This document shows, in pieces, positions 41,742 through 53,804 of a DNA stretch of 60,662 nt. Within the stretch, counting starts at the first letter, position 1, and every line of letters starts with the position of its first letter. Position numbers and translations under genes: made by a program. The notes beneath the pieces are model-generated. The model did not search any database. It was not told the origin of the DNA and saw only the letters and a program-made list of their open reading frames with translations. The DNA is from Pseudomonadales bacterium (lineage in GTDB: Bacteria; Pseudomonadota; Gammaproteobacteria; Pseudomonadales; Azotimanducaceae). The stretch covers positions 1 to 60,662 of the forward strand of contig JAJEIQ010000066.1 in NCBI GenBank assembly GCA_022827905.1, in the 5' to 3' direction.

Positions 41742-42773
41742 ATGGACCCCATCAGCCAAGGCGCGATCGGCGCCGTCGCGCCGCAACTTATTCTAAAACG
41801 GGAAAAATTCCGCGTTGCCGCCCTGCTCGGCTGCCTGGCGGGGTTGGCGCCGGACTTGGATGTCTTCATCCAGTCCTCCACTGATCCGCTGCTGTTTCTT
41901 GAATACCACCGCCAATTCACCCACGCCTTGGTGTTCATTCCCATCGGGGCGACCATCGTGGCCGTGGCTCTGCACGGGTTTGCGCGGCGGCGGCTGCGAT
42001 TTCGGGAGACCTACCTAGCCTGCCTGCTCGGCTACGCCACCCACGGCCTGCTTGATGCCTGCACCTCCTACGGCACACTGCTCCTGTGGCCGTTCTCGGA
42101 CTACCGGGTGGCTTGGAACAACGTCTCCGTGGTGGACCCTCTGTTCACCCTGCCGCTGCTCGGCCTAGTGATCCTGGCCGCCGTGCGGCGACGCCGGGCT
42201 TTTGCCGTCGCCGGGCTGGTCTGGGCGCTGGGCTACGTCGCCTTCGGGGCCGTCCAGCACCAGCGGGCGGAGGCGGCGGGCGAACGGCTGGCGGCGGAGC
42301 GCGGCCACCAGCCCCTTCGCCTTTCCGCAAAGACCGGGTTCGGCAACCTGCTGGTCTGGAAACTGGTGTACGAACACGACGGGCGCTTCCACGTCGATGG
42401 CATCCGAACCGGCTGGTCGGCAACCGCCTGCCCCGGCGCGAGCGCCGTGCGCCTCGATCTGCCCCGCGACTTCCCTTGGCTCAACCCGAGCAGCCAACAA
42501 GCCCTGGATGTTGAGCGATTCCGCTGGTTCTCGAGCGATTACCTCGCCCTCGACCCCCACCAGCCCAACCGGATCATCGACGTCCGCTACTCCGTGGTGC
42601 CCAACACCATCGACCCGCTGTGGGGCATCGATCTGGACCCCAGCGCCACGCCGGACAGCCACGTCCGTTACTTCGTGGACCGCCGGGCGCGGGCCGAGCA
42701 AATGGGAACCTATTGGCGAATGCTGACCGGCGAGGATTGCCCCGTGCGGCTCGATGTGCCGCCGCCGGGATAG
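41742..42773 (+). CDS. Membrane-bound metal-dependent hydrolase (YbcI/DUF457 family)
   Basis: From ATG 41742 ('MDPISQGAIGAVAPQLIL') the protein has 343 residues; the frame also offers a GTG or TTG further left that adds 17 unlikely residues. 'GCLAGLAPDLDVF' and 'EYHRQFTHALVFIP' are the DUF457 metal-site motifs (D..D and HR..TH), and 'YATHGLLDACTSYGTLLLWPFSD' holds the third (H..LD). Four or five membrane segments are followed by a C-terminal soluble half of about 170 residues. Members such as YbcI and LexA-regulated YdjM share this core. The physiological substrate is not established. Confidence 0.8.
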   Translation: MDPISQGAIGAVAPQLILKREKFRVAALLGCLAGLAPDLDVFIQSSTDPLLFLEYHRQFTHALVFIPIGATIVAVALHGFARRRLRFRETYLACLLGYATHGLLDACTSYGTLLLWPFSDYRVAWNNVSVVDPLFTLPLLGLVILAAVRRRRAFAVAGLVWALGYVAFGAVQHQRAEAAGERLAAERGHQPLRLSAKTGFGNLLVWKLVYEHDGRFHVDGIRTGWSATACPGASAVRLDLPRDFPWLNPSSQQALDVERFRWFSSDYLALDPHQPNRIIDVRYSVVPNTIDPLWGIDLDPSATPDSHVRYFVDRRARAEQMGTYWRMLTGEDCPVRLDVPPPG

Positions 42774-42776
42774 GCC

Positions 42777-43718
42777 CTAGTAATTCCGCCGCAAGTCCAT
42801 CCCCGCATAGAGCCCGGCAACCTGTTCGCCGTAGCCGTTGAATGGCAAGGTGGGGATGCGGTTGGGATTGAATAGGGTGCTCGGCAGGCGCCGTTCGCTG
42901 GCTTGGCTCCAGCGGGGGTGATCGACCTCCGGGTTGACGTTGGCGTAGAAGCCGTACTCTTGGGGGGCTAGGATGTTCCAGGTGTTGCGCGGCTGGCGTT
43001 TGGTGAAGGTGATCTCGACGATGGACTTGACCGACTTGAAGCCGTACTTCCAAGGCACCATCAAGCGCAGCGGGGCGCCGTTCTGGTTCGGCAGGGGCTT
43101 GCCGTAGACGCCCGTGACCATGAGCGTCAACGGGTGGTAGGCCTCGTCGAGGCGCAAGCCCTCCACGTAGGGCCAGTCAATGCCGCTGAACAGCGCCCGC
43201 TGGCCGCGCATCTCGCTGGGCCGGTGCAGGGTGGTGAAGCGCACGTACTTGGCGCTGCCCTTGGGTTCGAACTGGGCTAGGAACTTAGCCATCGGAATGC
43301 CCATCCAAGGCACCACCATGGACCAAGCCTCCACGCAGCGGAAGCGGTAAATGCGCTCCTCCTCCGCCAGACCCTTGGTCACGTCCTCCAAGGCGAACTT
43401 TCCCGTCTTCGCCGCCTCGCCCCGCACTTCCACCGTCCAGGGCTCGATGGTCATTTCATGGGCGTAGCGGGCCGGGTCGCCCTTGTCGGTGCCGAACTCA
43501 TAGAAGTTGTTGTAGCTGGTGACGATTTCCTCAGGGGTCAGCGCCTCGCCCCGTTCACTGGCCTTGCCTTCGTAGGGCGCGTTCGCGAAGACCCTCGGAG
43601 CGGCAAGGCTTGCGCCCGCTCCCAAGGCGAGCGCCTTGACGAAGCGGCGCCGGGCATGGAAGGCCGCCTCCGGGGTGATGTCGGAAGGCGCTATGTCGAT
43701 GGGGGGCTTGATGAGCAC
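42777..43718 (-). CDS. msrP: MsrP, periplasmic protein-methionine-sulfoxide reductase catalytic subunit
   Basis: The 313 residues begin with a Tat signal ('ARRRFVKALALGAGASLAAP'). The molybdopterin-binding sulfite-oxidase-type fold has the Mo-ligand Cys128 in 'YRFRCVEAWSMVVPW'. Other family motifs are 'SYNNFYEFGTDKGDP', 'MRGQRALFSGIDWPYVEGLRLDEA' and 'FNGYGEQVAGLYAGMDLRRNY' at the end. It repairs oxidised methionines in envelope proteins, normally with electrons from the haem membrane protein MsrQ. No msrQ is adjacent; the nearest ferric-reductase-like protein is 29 kb away and paired with another enzyme. Confidence 0.93.
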   Translation of the reverse strand: MLIKPPIDIAPSDITPEAAFHARRRFVKALALGAGASLAAPRVFANAPYEGKASERGEALTPEEIVTSYNNFYEFGTDKGDPARYAHEMTIEPWTVEVRGEAAKTGKFALEDVTKGLAEEERIYRFRCVEAWSMVVPWMGIPMAKFLAQFEPKGSAKYVRFTTLHRPSEMRGQRALFSGIDWPYVEGLRLDEAYHPLTLMVTGVYGKPLPNQNGAPLRLMVPWKYGFKSVKSIVEITFTKRQPRNTWNILAPQEYGFYANVNPEVDHPRWSQASERRLPSTLFNPNRIPTLPFNGYGEQVAGLYAGMDLRRNY

Positions 43719-43783
43719 GGCAAGTTCCTGATCTTCGGGTTAGCTAGCGGCGCATGCAGGGCTGGCTCGCCGGGAAGCGCCAA

Positions 43784-44578
43784 TTACTCGGGCTTTTGCC
43801 GGCGCAGCCAAGCCCAGGCGAACTGGGCCGGGGCCGAGAGGGCGTAGGCGATGGACAGCAGCAGCAGAATGCGCGGCGGGTCCGCCAGCAGCACGGCGAA
43901 GGAAAGCACCACCAGCACCAGGGCGACGAACGGCACCCGGCCCTTGATGCCGAGCTGCTTGGCCGAAAAGTAGGTGAAGTTGGACACCATCAGCAGGGCG
44001 ATGACCGCCATGACCAAGCCCACCGCGGACGCCGCGAACAGGCTCGGCGTGCCGGTGATCTGCTCCTCCCAGACCCAGATGGTGCAGGCGATGACCGCCG
44101 CCGCCGCCGGCGACGGCAGGCCGGTGAAGCTGGCCAGGTCGCCCTGGGTGTTGAAGCGCGCCAAGCGCAGGGCGGTGCAGGCGATGTAGAGAAAAGTCAA
44201 CACCCACCCGACCTGGCCGAGACTGGACAGGCCCCAGGAAAACACCACGATGGCCGGTGCGACGCCGAAGGCTAGGAGATCGGAAAGGCTGTCGTACTGC
44301 GCCCCGAAATGACTCTGGGTCCGGGTGAGCCGGGCGATGCGTCCGTCGGCGGTATCGAGTGCGATGGCGGCGAAAATCGCCAGCACTGCGGCACCGAAGC
44401 GGCCATTCACGCCGGCGATGGTGGCATAGAAGCCGGAGAACAGAGCACCCGTGGTGACGATGTTGGGCAGCAGGTAGATGCCCCGGCGACGGGCGTTGGA
44501 CCGTTCGTCAGCAGCGGCTAGCGCCGCTTGATCCGCTTCATCGACGGCCCGCAACTGGGGCTTGTCCGGTTTTTCCAT
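43784..44578 (-). CDS. pssA: CDP-diacylglycerol--serine O-phosphatidyltransferase
   Basis: In this 264-residue membrane protein the CDP-alcohol phosphotransferase motif D-G-x2-A-R-x8-G-x3-D-x3-D is exact, from D78 to D100 ('DGRIARLTRTQSHFGAQYDS' and on to the last Asp). About eight hydrophobic segments follow or flank it ('LPNIVTTGALFSGFYATIAG' at the start). This is the type II (Bacillus-like) PssA found in many proteobacteria. It makes phosphatidylserine, the precursor of phosphatidylethanolamine. It follows ilvC by 33 bp on the same strand, an arrangement also known in other gammaproteobacteria. Confidence 0.92.
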   Translation of the reverse strand: MEKPDKPQLRAVDEADQAALAAADERSNARRRGIYLLPNIVTTGALFSGFYATIAGVNGRFGAAVLAIFAAIALDTADGRIARLTRTQSHFGAQYDSLSDLLAFGVAPAIVVFSWGLSSLGQVGWVLTFLYIACTALRLARFNTQGDLASFTGLPSPAAAAVIACTIWVWEEQITGTPSLFAASAVGLVMAVIALLMVSNFTYFSAKQLGIKGRVPFVALVLVVLSFAVLLADPPRILLLLSIAYALSAPAQFAWAWLRRQKPE

Positions 44579-44611
44579 GACCCCGATGGTGCCACCGGCG
44601 GGCAGGACAAA

Positions 44612-45658
<1,047 letters not shown>

Positions 45659-45677
45659 TTAGGGACGGGCGGGGCAG

Positions 45678-46172
45678 CTAGGCGCTCAGCACCTTCTCGC
45701 CGCGGCTGATGCCGGACACGCCGGAGCGCACCACCTCGATGATTGCGGAACGGTCCAAGGCGCGGATGAAGGCATCGAGCTTCCTGCTTTCCCCGGTCAA
45801 CTGCACGGTGTAGGCAGTGGCGGTCACATCGACGATCTGGCCGCGGAAGATGTCGCAGGTGCGCTTGACCTCCGCCCGGTCGGGCCCTTGGGCGTTGATC
45901 TTGACGAACATCAGCTCCCGCTCGACGCAGGCGGCCTCGTGCAGGTCGAGCACCTTGACCACGTCAACTAAGCGATTGAGATGCTTGGTGATCTGCTCGA
46001 TCTTCTCGTCGGAGCCGTCCGTGCTCAGGGTCACGCGGGACAGGGTGGCGTCCTCGGTGGGGGCCACGGTCAAGGTCTCGATGTTGTAGTTGCGCTGCGC
46101 GAACAGCCCCACCACCCTGGAGAGGGCGCCCGGCTCGTTCTCGAGCAGCACGGCCAGCACCCGGCGGCTCAC
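45678..46172 (-). CDS. ilvN: Acetolactate synthase small (regulatory) subunit
   Basis: A GTG at 46172, within a 4-bp GTGA overlap with the ilvB stop, gives 164 residues, the usual length of IlvH/IlvN. A longer frame reaching 46877 is only a shadow inside ilvB. 'RRVLAVLLENEPGALSRVVGLFAQRNYNIETLTV' is the ACT domain that binds valine for feedback inhibition. 'ERELMFVKINAQGPDRAEV' begins the second, C-terminal domain. It stabilises and regulates the catalytic IlvB subunit. Confidence 0.95.
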   Translation of the reverse strand: MSRRVLAVLLENEPGALSRVVGLFAQRNYNIETLTVAPTEDATLSRVTLSTDGSDEKIEQITKHLNRLVDVVKVLDLHEAACVERELMFVKINAQGPDRAEVKRTCDIFRGQIVDVTATAYTVQLTGESRKLDAFIRALDRSAIIEVVRSGVSGISRGEKVLSA

Positions 46173-47938
46173 ATGTAGTCTCCCTGCTGGCTGGTGGTGA
46201 TCTTGTTCAGGTACATGTCGCGCATGGAGCCGCCCTTGATGGCCATCGGATAGACGTGCTCGTCCGGGTCCACCCACACATCCACGAACACCACCTTGTC
46301 CTTCAGCTTGGCGCTGAAGGCCTCGTCCATGGCGGCGTCCAGGTCGCTGGTGTGGTCGATGCGAAAGCCCACGTGGCCGAACGCCTCCACCAGCGTCTTG
46401 AAGTCCGGCAGGGAGTCGCTGTAGGTGCTCTCGGAATGGCGGCCGCTGTACTGCATGTCCTGCCATTGCTTGACCATGCCCAGCGCCTGGTTGTTGACGC
46501 AGACGATCTTGATCGGCAGGCCGTACTGCAGGCAGGTGGAGAGCTCCTGCATGTTCATCATGAAGCTGCCCTCGCCGGTGACGCAGGCCACCGTCGCCTG
46601 CGGGTAGGCGAACTGCACGCCCATGGCCGCCGGCAAGCCGAAGCCCATGGTGCCGAGGCCGCCGGAGTTGATCCAGCGGCGTCCTTCGGGGAACTTGTAG
46701 TACTGTGCGGCAAACATTTGGTGCTGCCCCACGTCGCTGGTGACGTAGGCGTTCCCTTTCGTGGCCCGGTACAGGCTCTGAATCACCTGTTGCGGCAGGA
46801 TGACGCCATCCTCCCGGGGCTTCATCACGTGGTCGAGCCCGTAGGCGTCGCGCCATTCGCAGATTTGGCCCCACCACGCCTTGCTGGCGGCGGCGCCGGG
46901 CCGCTCCGAGTGCCCGGCGAGTTCCGTCTCCAAAAGCGCGTCGAGTTCCTCGAGCACGCTCAGCGCATCGCCCACGATGGGAATGTCGGCGCTGATGATC
47001 TTGGAGATGGAGGTCGGGTCCACATCGACGTGGATGATCCGCGCATCCGGGCAGAACTTGTCCGGGTTGTTGGTGACCCGATCGTCAAAGCGGGCGCCGA
47101 CCGCAAAAATGAGGTCGGCATGGTGCATGGCCATGTTGGCCTCGTAGGTGCCGTGCATGCCCAACATGCCGATGAACTGGGGGTCATCGCCGGGAAAGGC
47201 GCCCAAGCCCATCAGGGTGTTGGTGACCGGCGCCCCCAACCGGTGTGCCAGTCGGGTGAGCGCCGGGCCGGCATCGCCCTGCACCACGCCCCCGCCGCTG
47301 TAGATGATCGGCCGCTCGGCCTCGACCAACGCCTTGGCCGCCTTGCGCAATTGGCGGCCGTTGCCCCGCTTGGCGGGCTTGTAGGAGCGCAGGCGGATCG
47401 ACTCAGGGTAGTCATAGGGCGCGGTGATGTCAGGATCGGTGGTGTCCTTGGGCACGTCGATGACCACCGGGCCGGGCCGTCCGGTGGTGGCGAGGTGGAA
47501 GGCGGTCTTGATGGTGCGCGGAATCTCGGCGCAGTCCCTGATCAGGAAGCTGTGCTTCACCACCGGCCGGGAGACGCCGACCATGTCGGTCTCCTGAAAC
47601 GCATCGGTGCCGATCTGTGAAGTCGGCACTTGGCCAGAAATGACGATCAACGGGGTCGAGTCCATGTAGGCGGTGGCGATGCCGGTGATGGCGTTGGTGG
47701 CGCCGGGGCCGGAGGTGACCAGCACCACCCCCGGCTTGCCCGTGGCCCGCGCATAGCCGTCGGCCATGTGGGTGGCCGCCTGCTCGTGGCGCACCAAGAT
47801 GTGCTCCACCTTCTGCTGCTTGAAGATGGCGTCGTAGATGTGCAGAGCCGCCCCGCCCGGATAGCCGAACAGGTACTCCACCCCTTCATCCTGCAGCGCC
47901 CGCACCAGCATGTCGGCGCCGGACAACGTCTCGCTCAT
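46169..47938 (-). CDS. ilvB: Acetolactate synthase large (catalytic) subunit
   Basis: The 589 residues cover all three thiamine-diphosphate-enzyme domains. 'GVEYLFGYPGGAALHIYDAI' contains the catalytic-Glu region, 'HEQAATHMADGYARATGKPGVVLVTSGPGATNAITGIATAYMDSTP' the pyrimidine part, and 'VTGEGSFMMNMQELSTCLQYGLPIKIVCVNNQALGMVKQWQ' the ThDP/Mg motif (GEGSF...NN). It condenses pyruvate with pyruvate or 2-oxobutyrate. It leads the ilvB-ilvN-ilvC unit. A TTGACA-type promoter lies upstream at about 48015-48044. No branched-chain leader peptide or T-box is visible, so control is likely through valine inhibition of IlvN. Confidence 0.97.
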   Translation of the reverse strand: MSETLSGADMLVRALQDEGVEYLFGYPGGAALHIYDAIFKQQKVEHILVRHEQAATHMADGYARATGKPGVVLVTSGPGATNAITGIATAYMDSTPLIVISGQVPTSQIGTDAFQETDMVGVSRPVVKHSFLIRDCAEIPRTIKTAFHLATTGRPGPVVIDVPKDTTDPDITAPYDYPESIRLRSYKPAKRGNGRQLRKAAKALVEAERPIIYSGGGVVQGDAGPALTRLAHRLGAPVTNTLMGLGAFPGDDPQFIGMLGMHGTYEANMAMHHADLIFAVGARFDDRVTNNPDKFCPDARIIHVDVDPTSISKIISADIPIVGDALSVLEELDALLETELAGHSERPGAAASKAWWGQICEWRDAYGLDHVMKPREDGVILPQQVIQSLYRATKGNAYVTSDVGQHQMFAAQYYKFPEGRRWINSGGLGTMGFGLPAAMGVQFAYPQATVACVTGEGSFMMNMQELSTCLQYGLPIKIVCVNNQALGMVKQWQDMQYSGRHSESTYSDSLPDFKTLVEAFGHVGFRIDHTSDLDAAMDEAFSAKLKDKVVFVDVWVDPDEHVYPMAIKGGSMRDMYLNKITTSQQGDYM

Positions 47939-48014
47939 GGCAGCAGCCTTGGACCCTTTGGTTAACCGATTGATTTCAAGGAAATTTTTGCGCTCTATGG
48001 CGCATCGAACTGCG

Positions 48015-48044
48015 TATTGTTGGGGTTGAGGCGGTGGCTGTCAA
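48015..48044 (-). promoter_or_regulatory. Probable ilv promoter
   Basis: On the minus strand a consensus -35 TTGACA (48044-48039) is followed after 18 bases by ACAATA (48020-48015), about 77 bases upstream of the ilvB start. The -10 is weak. A 9-codon frame in the leader has no Leu, Val or Ile codons, so an attenuator is not supported. Confidence 0.4.
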
Positions 48045-48060
48045 ATTGATTGAGGGCGAT

Positions 48061-48888
48061 TCAGGCCGCAGGCCATCCCCAGCGGCGCTGGCAGCTTGGA
48101 CAGAAAACCGTCGCCCGCCCGCCTAGGCGTTGGCTCTTGAGTGCGCCGCCGCAGCGTCGGCAGGGCGCATCGGCCCTTCCGTACACGTTGAGCTGCTGCT
48201 GGAAGTAGCCGGGCTTGCCATCGCTGTTGACGAAATCGCGCAGGGTGGTGCCACCGACGGCGACGGCATGGGACAGCACCTGCTCAATGGCTTCGGCGAG
48301 ACGCGTCCACGCGGCCAGGGTCAGCCGGCCCGCCGCCACCGAGGGGCGAACACCCGCCAGGAACAAGGCTTCCGCAGCGTAGATGTTGCCGACCCCCACC
48401 AGGATGCGGCTGTCCATGATGAAGTTCTTGACCGCCACCTTGCGTTTGCGGGCGCGTTCCTTGAGGTAGCGACCGGTCAGCTCGCCGCCGAGCGGCTCCA
48501 CGCCGAGGTGGGCGAGCAGTGGATGGGGTGGCGCGCCCGCCGGGTGCCAAAGCACGCAGCCGAAGCGGCGCGGGTCGTTCAAGCGCACCAAGGCGGTGCC
48601 GAAGTCGAGGTCCACATGGTCGTGCCGGGCGGGGTTCTCCGGCGCCGTCAGCAGGCGCAGGCTGCCGGACATGCCGAGGTGCACCAGCAGCTTCCCCGAC
48701 GGGAACTCGAAGAGCAGATACTTGGCCCGGCGGTTCAGGGCGAACAGGCGCTCGCCGCGCAGGCTTGCCGGGATCTCGATCGGCCAGCGCAGGGCCGGGG
48801 TGCGTAGGGTCCAGCCAACCAAGCGCTGCCCAACGATGCGGTCCTTTAATCCGGCGCGGGTGGTTTCGACCTCCGGAAGCTCGGGCAC
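48061..48888 (-). CDS. mutM: Formamidopyrimidine-DNA glycosylase
   Basis: The 275 residues start with the invariant 'MPELPEVETTRAGL' (catalytic Pro2 and Glu3). 'LNRRAKYLLFEF' with its beta-hairpin Lys lies near residue 57. 'KNFIMDSRILVGVGNIYAAEALFLAGV' is the H2TH region, and the C-terminal zinc finger is 'CRRCG...FCPSCQR'. It removes 8-oxoguanine and formamidopyrimidines. It is 24 bp downstream of rpmG, the standard gammaproteobacterial position. Confidence 0.96.
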   Translation of the reverse strand: MPELPEVETTRAGLKDRIVGQRLVGWTLRTPALRWPIEIPASLRGERLFALNRRAKYLLFEFPSGKLLVHLGMSGSLRLLTAPENPARHDHVDLDFGTALVRLNDPRRFGCVLWHPAGAPPHPLLAHLGVEPLGGELTGRYLKERARKRKVAVKNFIMDSRILVGVGNIYAAEALFLAGVRPSVAAGRLTLAAWTRLAEAIEQVLSHAVAVGGTTLRDFVNSDGKPGYFQQQLNVYGRADAPCRRCGGALKSQRLGGRATVFCPSCQRRWGWPAA

Positions 48889-48912
48889 AGCGCGCTGGCG
48901 CGAAAGGCGCCG

Positions 48913-49074
48913 CTACTTGATCTTGGCTTCCGTGTACAGGACGTGCTGGCGGATCACCGGATCAAACTTCTTCATCTCCAGCTTGTCCGGCGTGCGGCGC
49001 TTGTTCTTGTCGGTGGTGTAGTAGTGGCCCGTGCCAGCGCTCGACACCAGCTTGACCTTCTCCCGATTGCCCAT
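48913..49074 (-). CDS. rpmG: 50S ribosomal protein L33
   Basis: The 53-residue protein begins '[20 protein letters not shown]' and continues '[20 protein letters not shown]', ending in 'YTEAKIK'. This matches L33 along its whole length. The zinc-binding Cys pairs of the alternative C+ form are absent, so it is the zinc-independent form. The gene lies 24 bp behind rpmB and 24 bp ahead of mutM. Confidence 0.97.
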   Translation of the reverse strand: MGNREKVKLVSSAGTGHYYTTDKNKRRTPDKLEMKKFDPVIRQHVLYTEAKIK

Positions 49075-49098
49075 GACAGGCCTCCTTGCAACTCGCCG

Positions 49099-49335
49099 CT
49101 AGACCTTCTCGCCCCGTGCCCGCATGTCGGCCAGCACCTGATCGATGCCCTTCTTGTCGATGATGCGCATGCCCTTGGCGGACACCCGCAGGCGCACGAA
49201 GCGCTTCTCGTCCTCCACCCAAAACCGATGGTAGTGGAGGTTCGGCGCAAAGCGGCGCCGCGTCTTGTTCTGCGCGTGGCTGACGTTGTTGCCCGACATC
49301 GGCCGCTTGCCGGTCACTTGGCACACCTGAGACAT
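49099..49335 (-). CDS. rpmB: 50S ribosomal protein L28
   Basis: From ATG 49335 ('[20 protein letters not shown]') the protein has 78 residues, the normal length. '[20 protein letters not shown]' and '[18 protein letters not shown]' are the family core. An open frame to 49509 runs back through the hairpin-rich leader and is not coding. It is the first gene of the rpmB-rpmG-mutM transcript; the promoter should be within 49336-49400 (minus-strand GGTATAAACG near 49373). Confidence 0.97.
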   Translation of the reverse strand: MSQVCQVTGKRPMSGNNVSHAQNKTRRRFAPNLHYHRFWVEDEKRFVRLRVSAKGMRIIDKKGIDQVLADMRARGEKV

Positions 49336-49397
49336 GGGAGGCCCCGGAAAAATGAGGGCGCGTTTATACCAAAGGCCCAGCCAAGTGTCCATCGGGG

Positions 49398-49488
49398 CGA
49401 GGGCGCGAACCTCCGGTTCGTCATGCCCTCGATCCAACGCGAAAGCGCGACCTGACGGTCGCGTTTGAGTTTCGCTAACGCGAAACTC
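49398..49488. repeat. Cluster of three hairpins between radC and rpmB (family B copy 2 included)
   Basis: Three perfect stems stand in a row. CGAGGGC/GCCCTCG (49398-49431) encloses CGAACC-TCC-GGTTCG (49406-49420). GCGACC-TGAC-GGTCGC is at 49447-49462, and GAGTTTCGC-TAAC-GCGAAACTC at 49467-49488. The last, with its ACGGTCGCG lead, matches the repeat at 37556-37590. The cluster may end the radC transcript; there is no U-tract. Confidence 0.65.
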
Positions 49489-49501
49489 CGCGCGAACTAG
49501 G

Positions 49502-50194
49502 TCATTCACTGGCGATCATGCCGCGCTCCGCCATCGACACCGTTTGGTTGCCGCCGATGACGACGTGGTCGAGCACTGCCACGTCGAGTTCCTTCAATAT
49601 GGCCACGAGGCGGTCGGTGAGGTGGATGTCGGAAACCGATGGCTCGGGCACCCCGGAGGGGTGGTTGTGGGCGAAGATGACCGCCGCGGCATTGCACTCA
49701 AGCGCCGCCTTGGCAACTTCCCTCGGAAACACGTCGGCCCGGTCCACGGTGCCGAAGAACAGCTTCTTGAAACAGAGCAGCCGGTTGCGCGCATCGAGAA
49801 ACAGGCAGCCGAAGATCTCCCGCTCGACCCCTGAATAGGCCCCTAGCAAGAACATCGCGGCGTCGTTGGAGCCGGTGAAGGTGCGCTGCTCCTTCATGCG
49901 GCTGGCCGCGTATCGGGCCGTGATTGGCAGCACCGCCTTGAGGCTCGCCACCCGGGTCGGCCCAAGGCCAGGGTTCCTGAGCAGCTCCCGCGCCGGGGCG
50001 TCAAGCACCCGATGCATGGCGCCGAACTTGTCGAGCAGGCGGTTGGCCACGTCGATGCCCCTGGCGTTGGCCGCACCGCCGCGCAGCAGCACGGCCAGCA
50101 GATCGGCGTCGCTGAGCGAGTCCTGCTCAGCGGCGAGCAGCCGCTGCCGGGGCCGGTCGGCAACCTGTTGCGCGCCATGTCGGGTTCGATTCAT
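49502..50194 (-). CDS. radC: RadC-family JAB-domain protein
   Basis: From ATG 50194 the protein has 230 residues. An N-terminal helix-hairpin-helix-like part ('[29 protein letters not shown]', '[16 protein letters not shown]') precedes the JAB/MPN metalloprotease-like core with '[20 protein letters not shown]', the His-x-His...Ser...Asp metal motif. Despite the name, a DNA-repair role is not supported experimentally in most bacteria. It stands divergently from coaBC with 29 bp between starts. The region upstream to 50290 is not coding. Confidence 0.92.
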   Translation of the reverse strand: MNRTRHGAQQVADRPRQRLLAAEQDSLSDADLLAVLLRGGAANARGIDVANRLLDKFGAMHRVLDAPARELLRNPGLGPTRVASLKAVLPITARYAASRMKEQRTFTGSNDAAMFLLGAYSGVEREIFGCLFLDARNRLLCFKKLFFGTVDRADVFPREVAKAALECNAAAVIFAHNHPSGVPEPSVSDIHLTDRLVAILKELDVAVLDHVVIGGNQTVSMAERGMIASE

Positions 50195-50223
50195 TCGCGG
50201 TCCATTGCTGCTAAGATGCAAGC

Positions 50224-51504
50224 ATGTCGCTTGCCGGAAAACATATTTTGCTCGGGGTGACGGGCGGAATTGCAGCCTATAAGTCTGCAATCCTTGTGCG
50301 ACATCTCTGCAATGCGGGGGCCGAGGTGCAGGTGGTGCTCACCCAGGGCGCGGCGCAGTTCGTCACGCCCGTCACCCTGCAGGCGCTGTCCGGGCGCCCG
50401 GTGCGCGACGATCTTTGGGACCCGGAAGCCGAAGCCGCCATGGGCCACATCGAACTGGCCCGCTGGGCGGACCTGATCCTGGTTGCCCCGGCCACCGCCC
50501 ACTTCATGGCCGAGCTCGCCCAAGGGGCGGCGCCGGACCTTCTGACTACGCTGTGCCTGGCCAGCGATGCGCCGGTCCTGCTGGCACCGGCCATGAACCA
50601 AGCGATGTGGCGCGATGCCGCCACCCAACGCAATGCCGCCACCCTCGCCGCCGACGGCAAGCGCCTGATCGGCCCCGCCGAGGGCGAGCAAGCCTGCGGC
50701 GACGTGGGCCCCGGACGCATGGCGGAACCGGAAGCCCTGCTGGAGGCGGTGCAGGCTGCGTTTCTGTCACCCCGCCTTGCAGCGTTGAACGTGCTGGTGA
50801 CCGCTGGCCCCACCCGGGAGGCGCTCGACCCGGTGCGCTTCCTGTCCAACCACAGTTCCGGCAAGCAGGGCTACGCCATCGCCAAGGCGGCGGCCGAAGC
50901 GGGTGCCCGGGTCACCCTGGTCTCCGGCCCCTGCGGCCTGCCCGCGCCGGCCAACGTCGAGTGCATCGAAGTGACCAGCGCCCTCGACATGCATGAAGCC
51001 GTGCAGGCCCGCGCCGCCGAACAGGCGCTAGTGATCGGCGTAGCGGCGGTGGCGGACTACCGCCCCGCGACCCAAGCATTGCAGAAGATCAAGAAGGACT
51101 CGGCAGGGAGAGGTGCCGCCGAGCCCCCAGCCATCGCGTTGGTGGAGAACCCCGACATCATCGCCTCGGTGGCGGCGCTGCCAAACGGCCCAGTAGTGGT
51201 CGGCTTCGCCGCCGAAACCGAGAACGCCCTCGACAACGCCCGGCGCAAGCGCCGCCGCAAGGGCCTCGACGCCATCGTCGTCAACGACGTCTCCAACCCC
51301 AAGATCGGCTTCAACAGCGACCACAATGCCGCCACCCTGATCTGGGCGGATGGCGAGGTCGAGTTGGCCTACCAAGGCAAGGAGACGCTGGCCGCGAGCC
51401 TGATCCAACATCTGGCCAACTTGTTTTTCCCATCGTCCGGCGAGGGTGCCGGCGCAGTAGCGAAGCCAACGCCTCTATCCGTGGCTCGAAGCGGACGCAG
51501 CTAG
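50224..51504 (+). CDS. coaBC: Bifunctional phosphopantothenoylcysteine decarboxylase / phosphopantothenate--cysteine ligase
   Basis: The 426 residues contain two domains. The N-terminal flavoprotein decarboxylase (CoaC, about 1-190) has 'LLGVTGGIAAYKSAILVRHL' and the substrate loop 'PAMNQAMW'. The C-terminal ligase (CoaB) begins 'LNVLVTAGPTREALDPVRFLSNHSSGKQGYAIA' with 'NPDIIASVA' and 'ANDVS'-like 'VVNDVSNPKIGFNSD'. It makes 4'-phosphopantetheine for CoA synthesis. The last 15 residues are variable. It leads the coaBC-algC-argB-slmA series; dut, which often sits between coaBC and algC, is absent. Confidence 0.96.
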   Translation: MSLAGKHILLGVTGGIAAYKSAILVRHLCNAGAEVQVVLTQGAAQFVTPVTLQALSGRPVRDDLWDPEAEAAMGHIELARWADLILVAPATAHFMAELAQGAAPDLLTTLCLASDAPVLLAPAMNQAMWRDAATQRNAATLAADGKRLIGPAEGEQACGDVGPGRMAEPEALLEAVQAAFLSPRLAALNVLVTAGPTREALDPVRFLSNHSSGKQGYAIAKAAAEAGARVTLVSGPCGLPAPANVECIEVTSALDMHEAVQARAAEQALVIGVAAVADYRPATQALQKIKKDSAGRGAAEPPAIALVENPDIIASVAALPNGPVVVGFAAETENALDNARRKRRRKGLDAIVVNDVSNPKIGFNSDHNAATLIWADGEVELAYQGKETLAASLIQHLANLFFPSSGEGAGAVAKPTPLSVARSGRS

Positions 51505-51514
51505 GACTCTGCCC

Positions 51515-53790
<2,276 letters not shown>

Positions 53791-53804
53791 GCGGAGCGAA
53801 AGCC

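Noticed and set aside
45678-46877. Long frame upstream of ilvN as part of ilvN
   Set aside because: The first 235 residues are ilvB in another frame; IlvN of normal length starts at GTG 46172 in a GTGA overlap.
47938-48060. Attenuator or leader peptide before ilvB
   Set aside because: The only short frame (9 codons) contains no branched-chain codons, and no terminator/antiterminator pair is visible.
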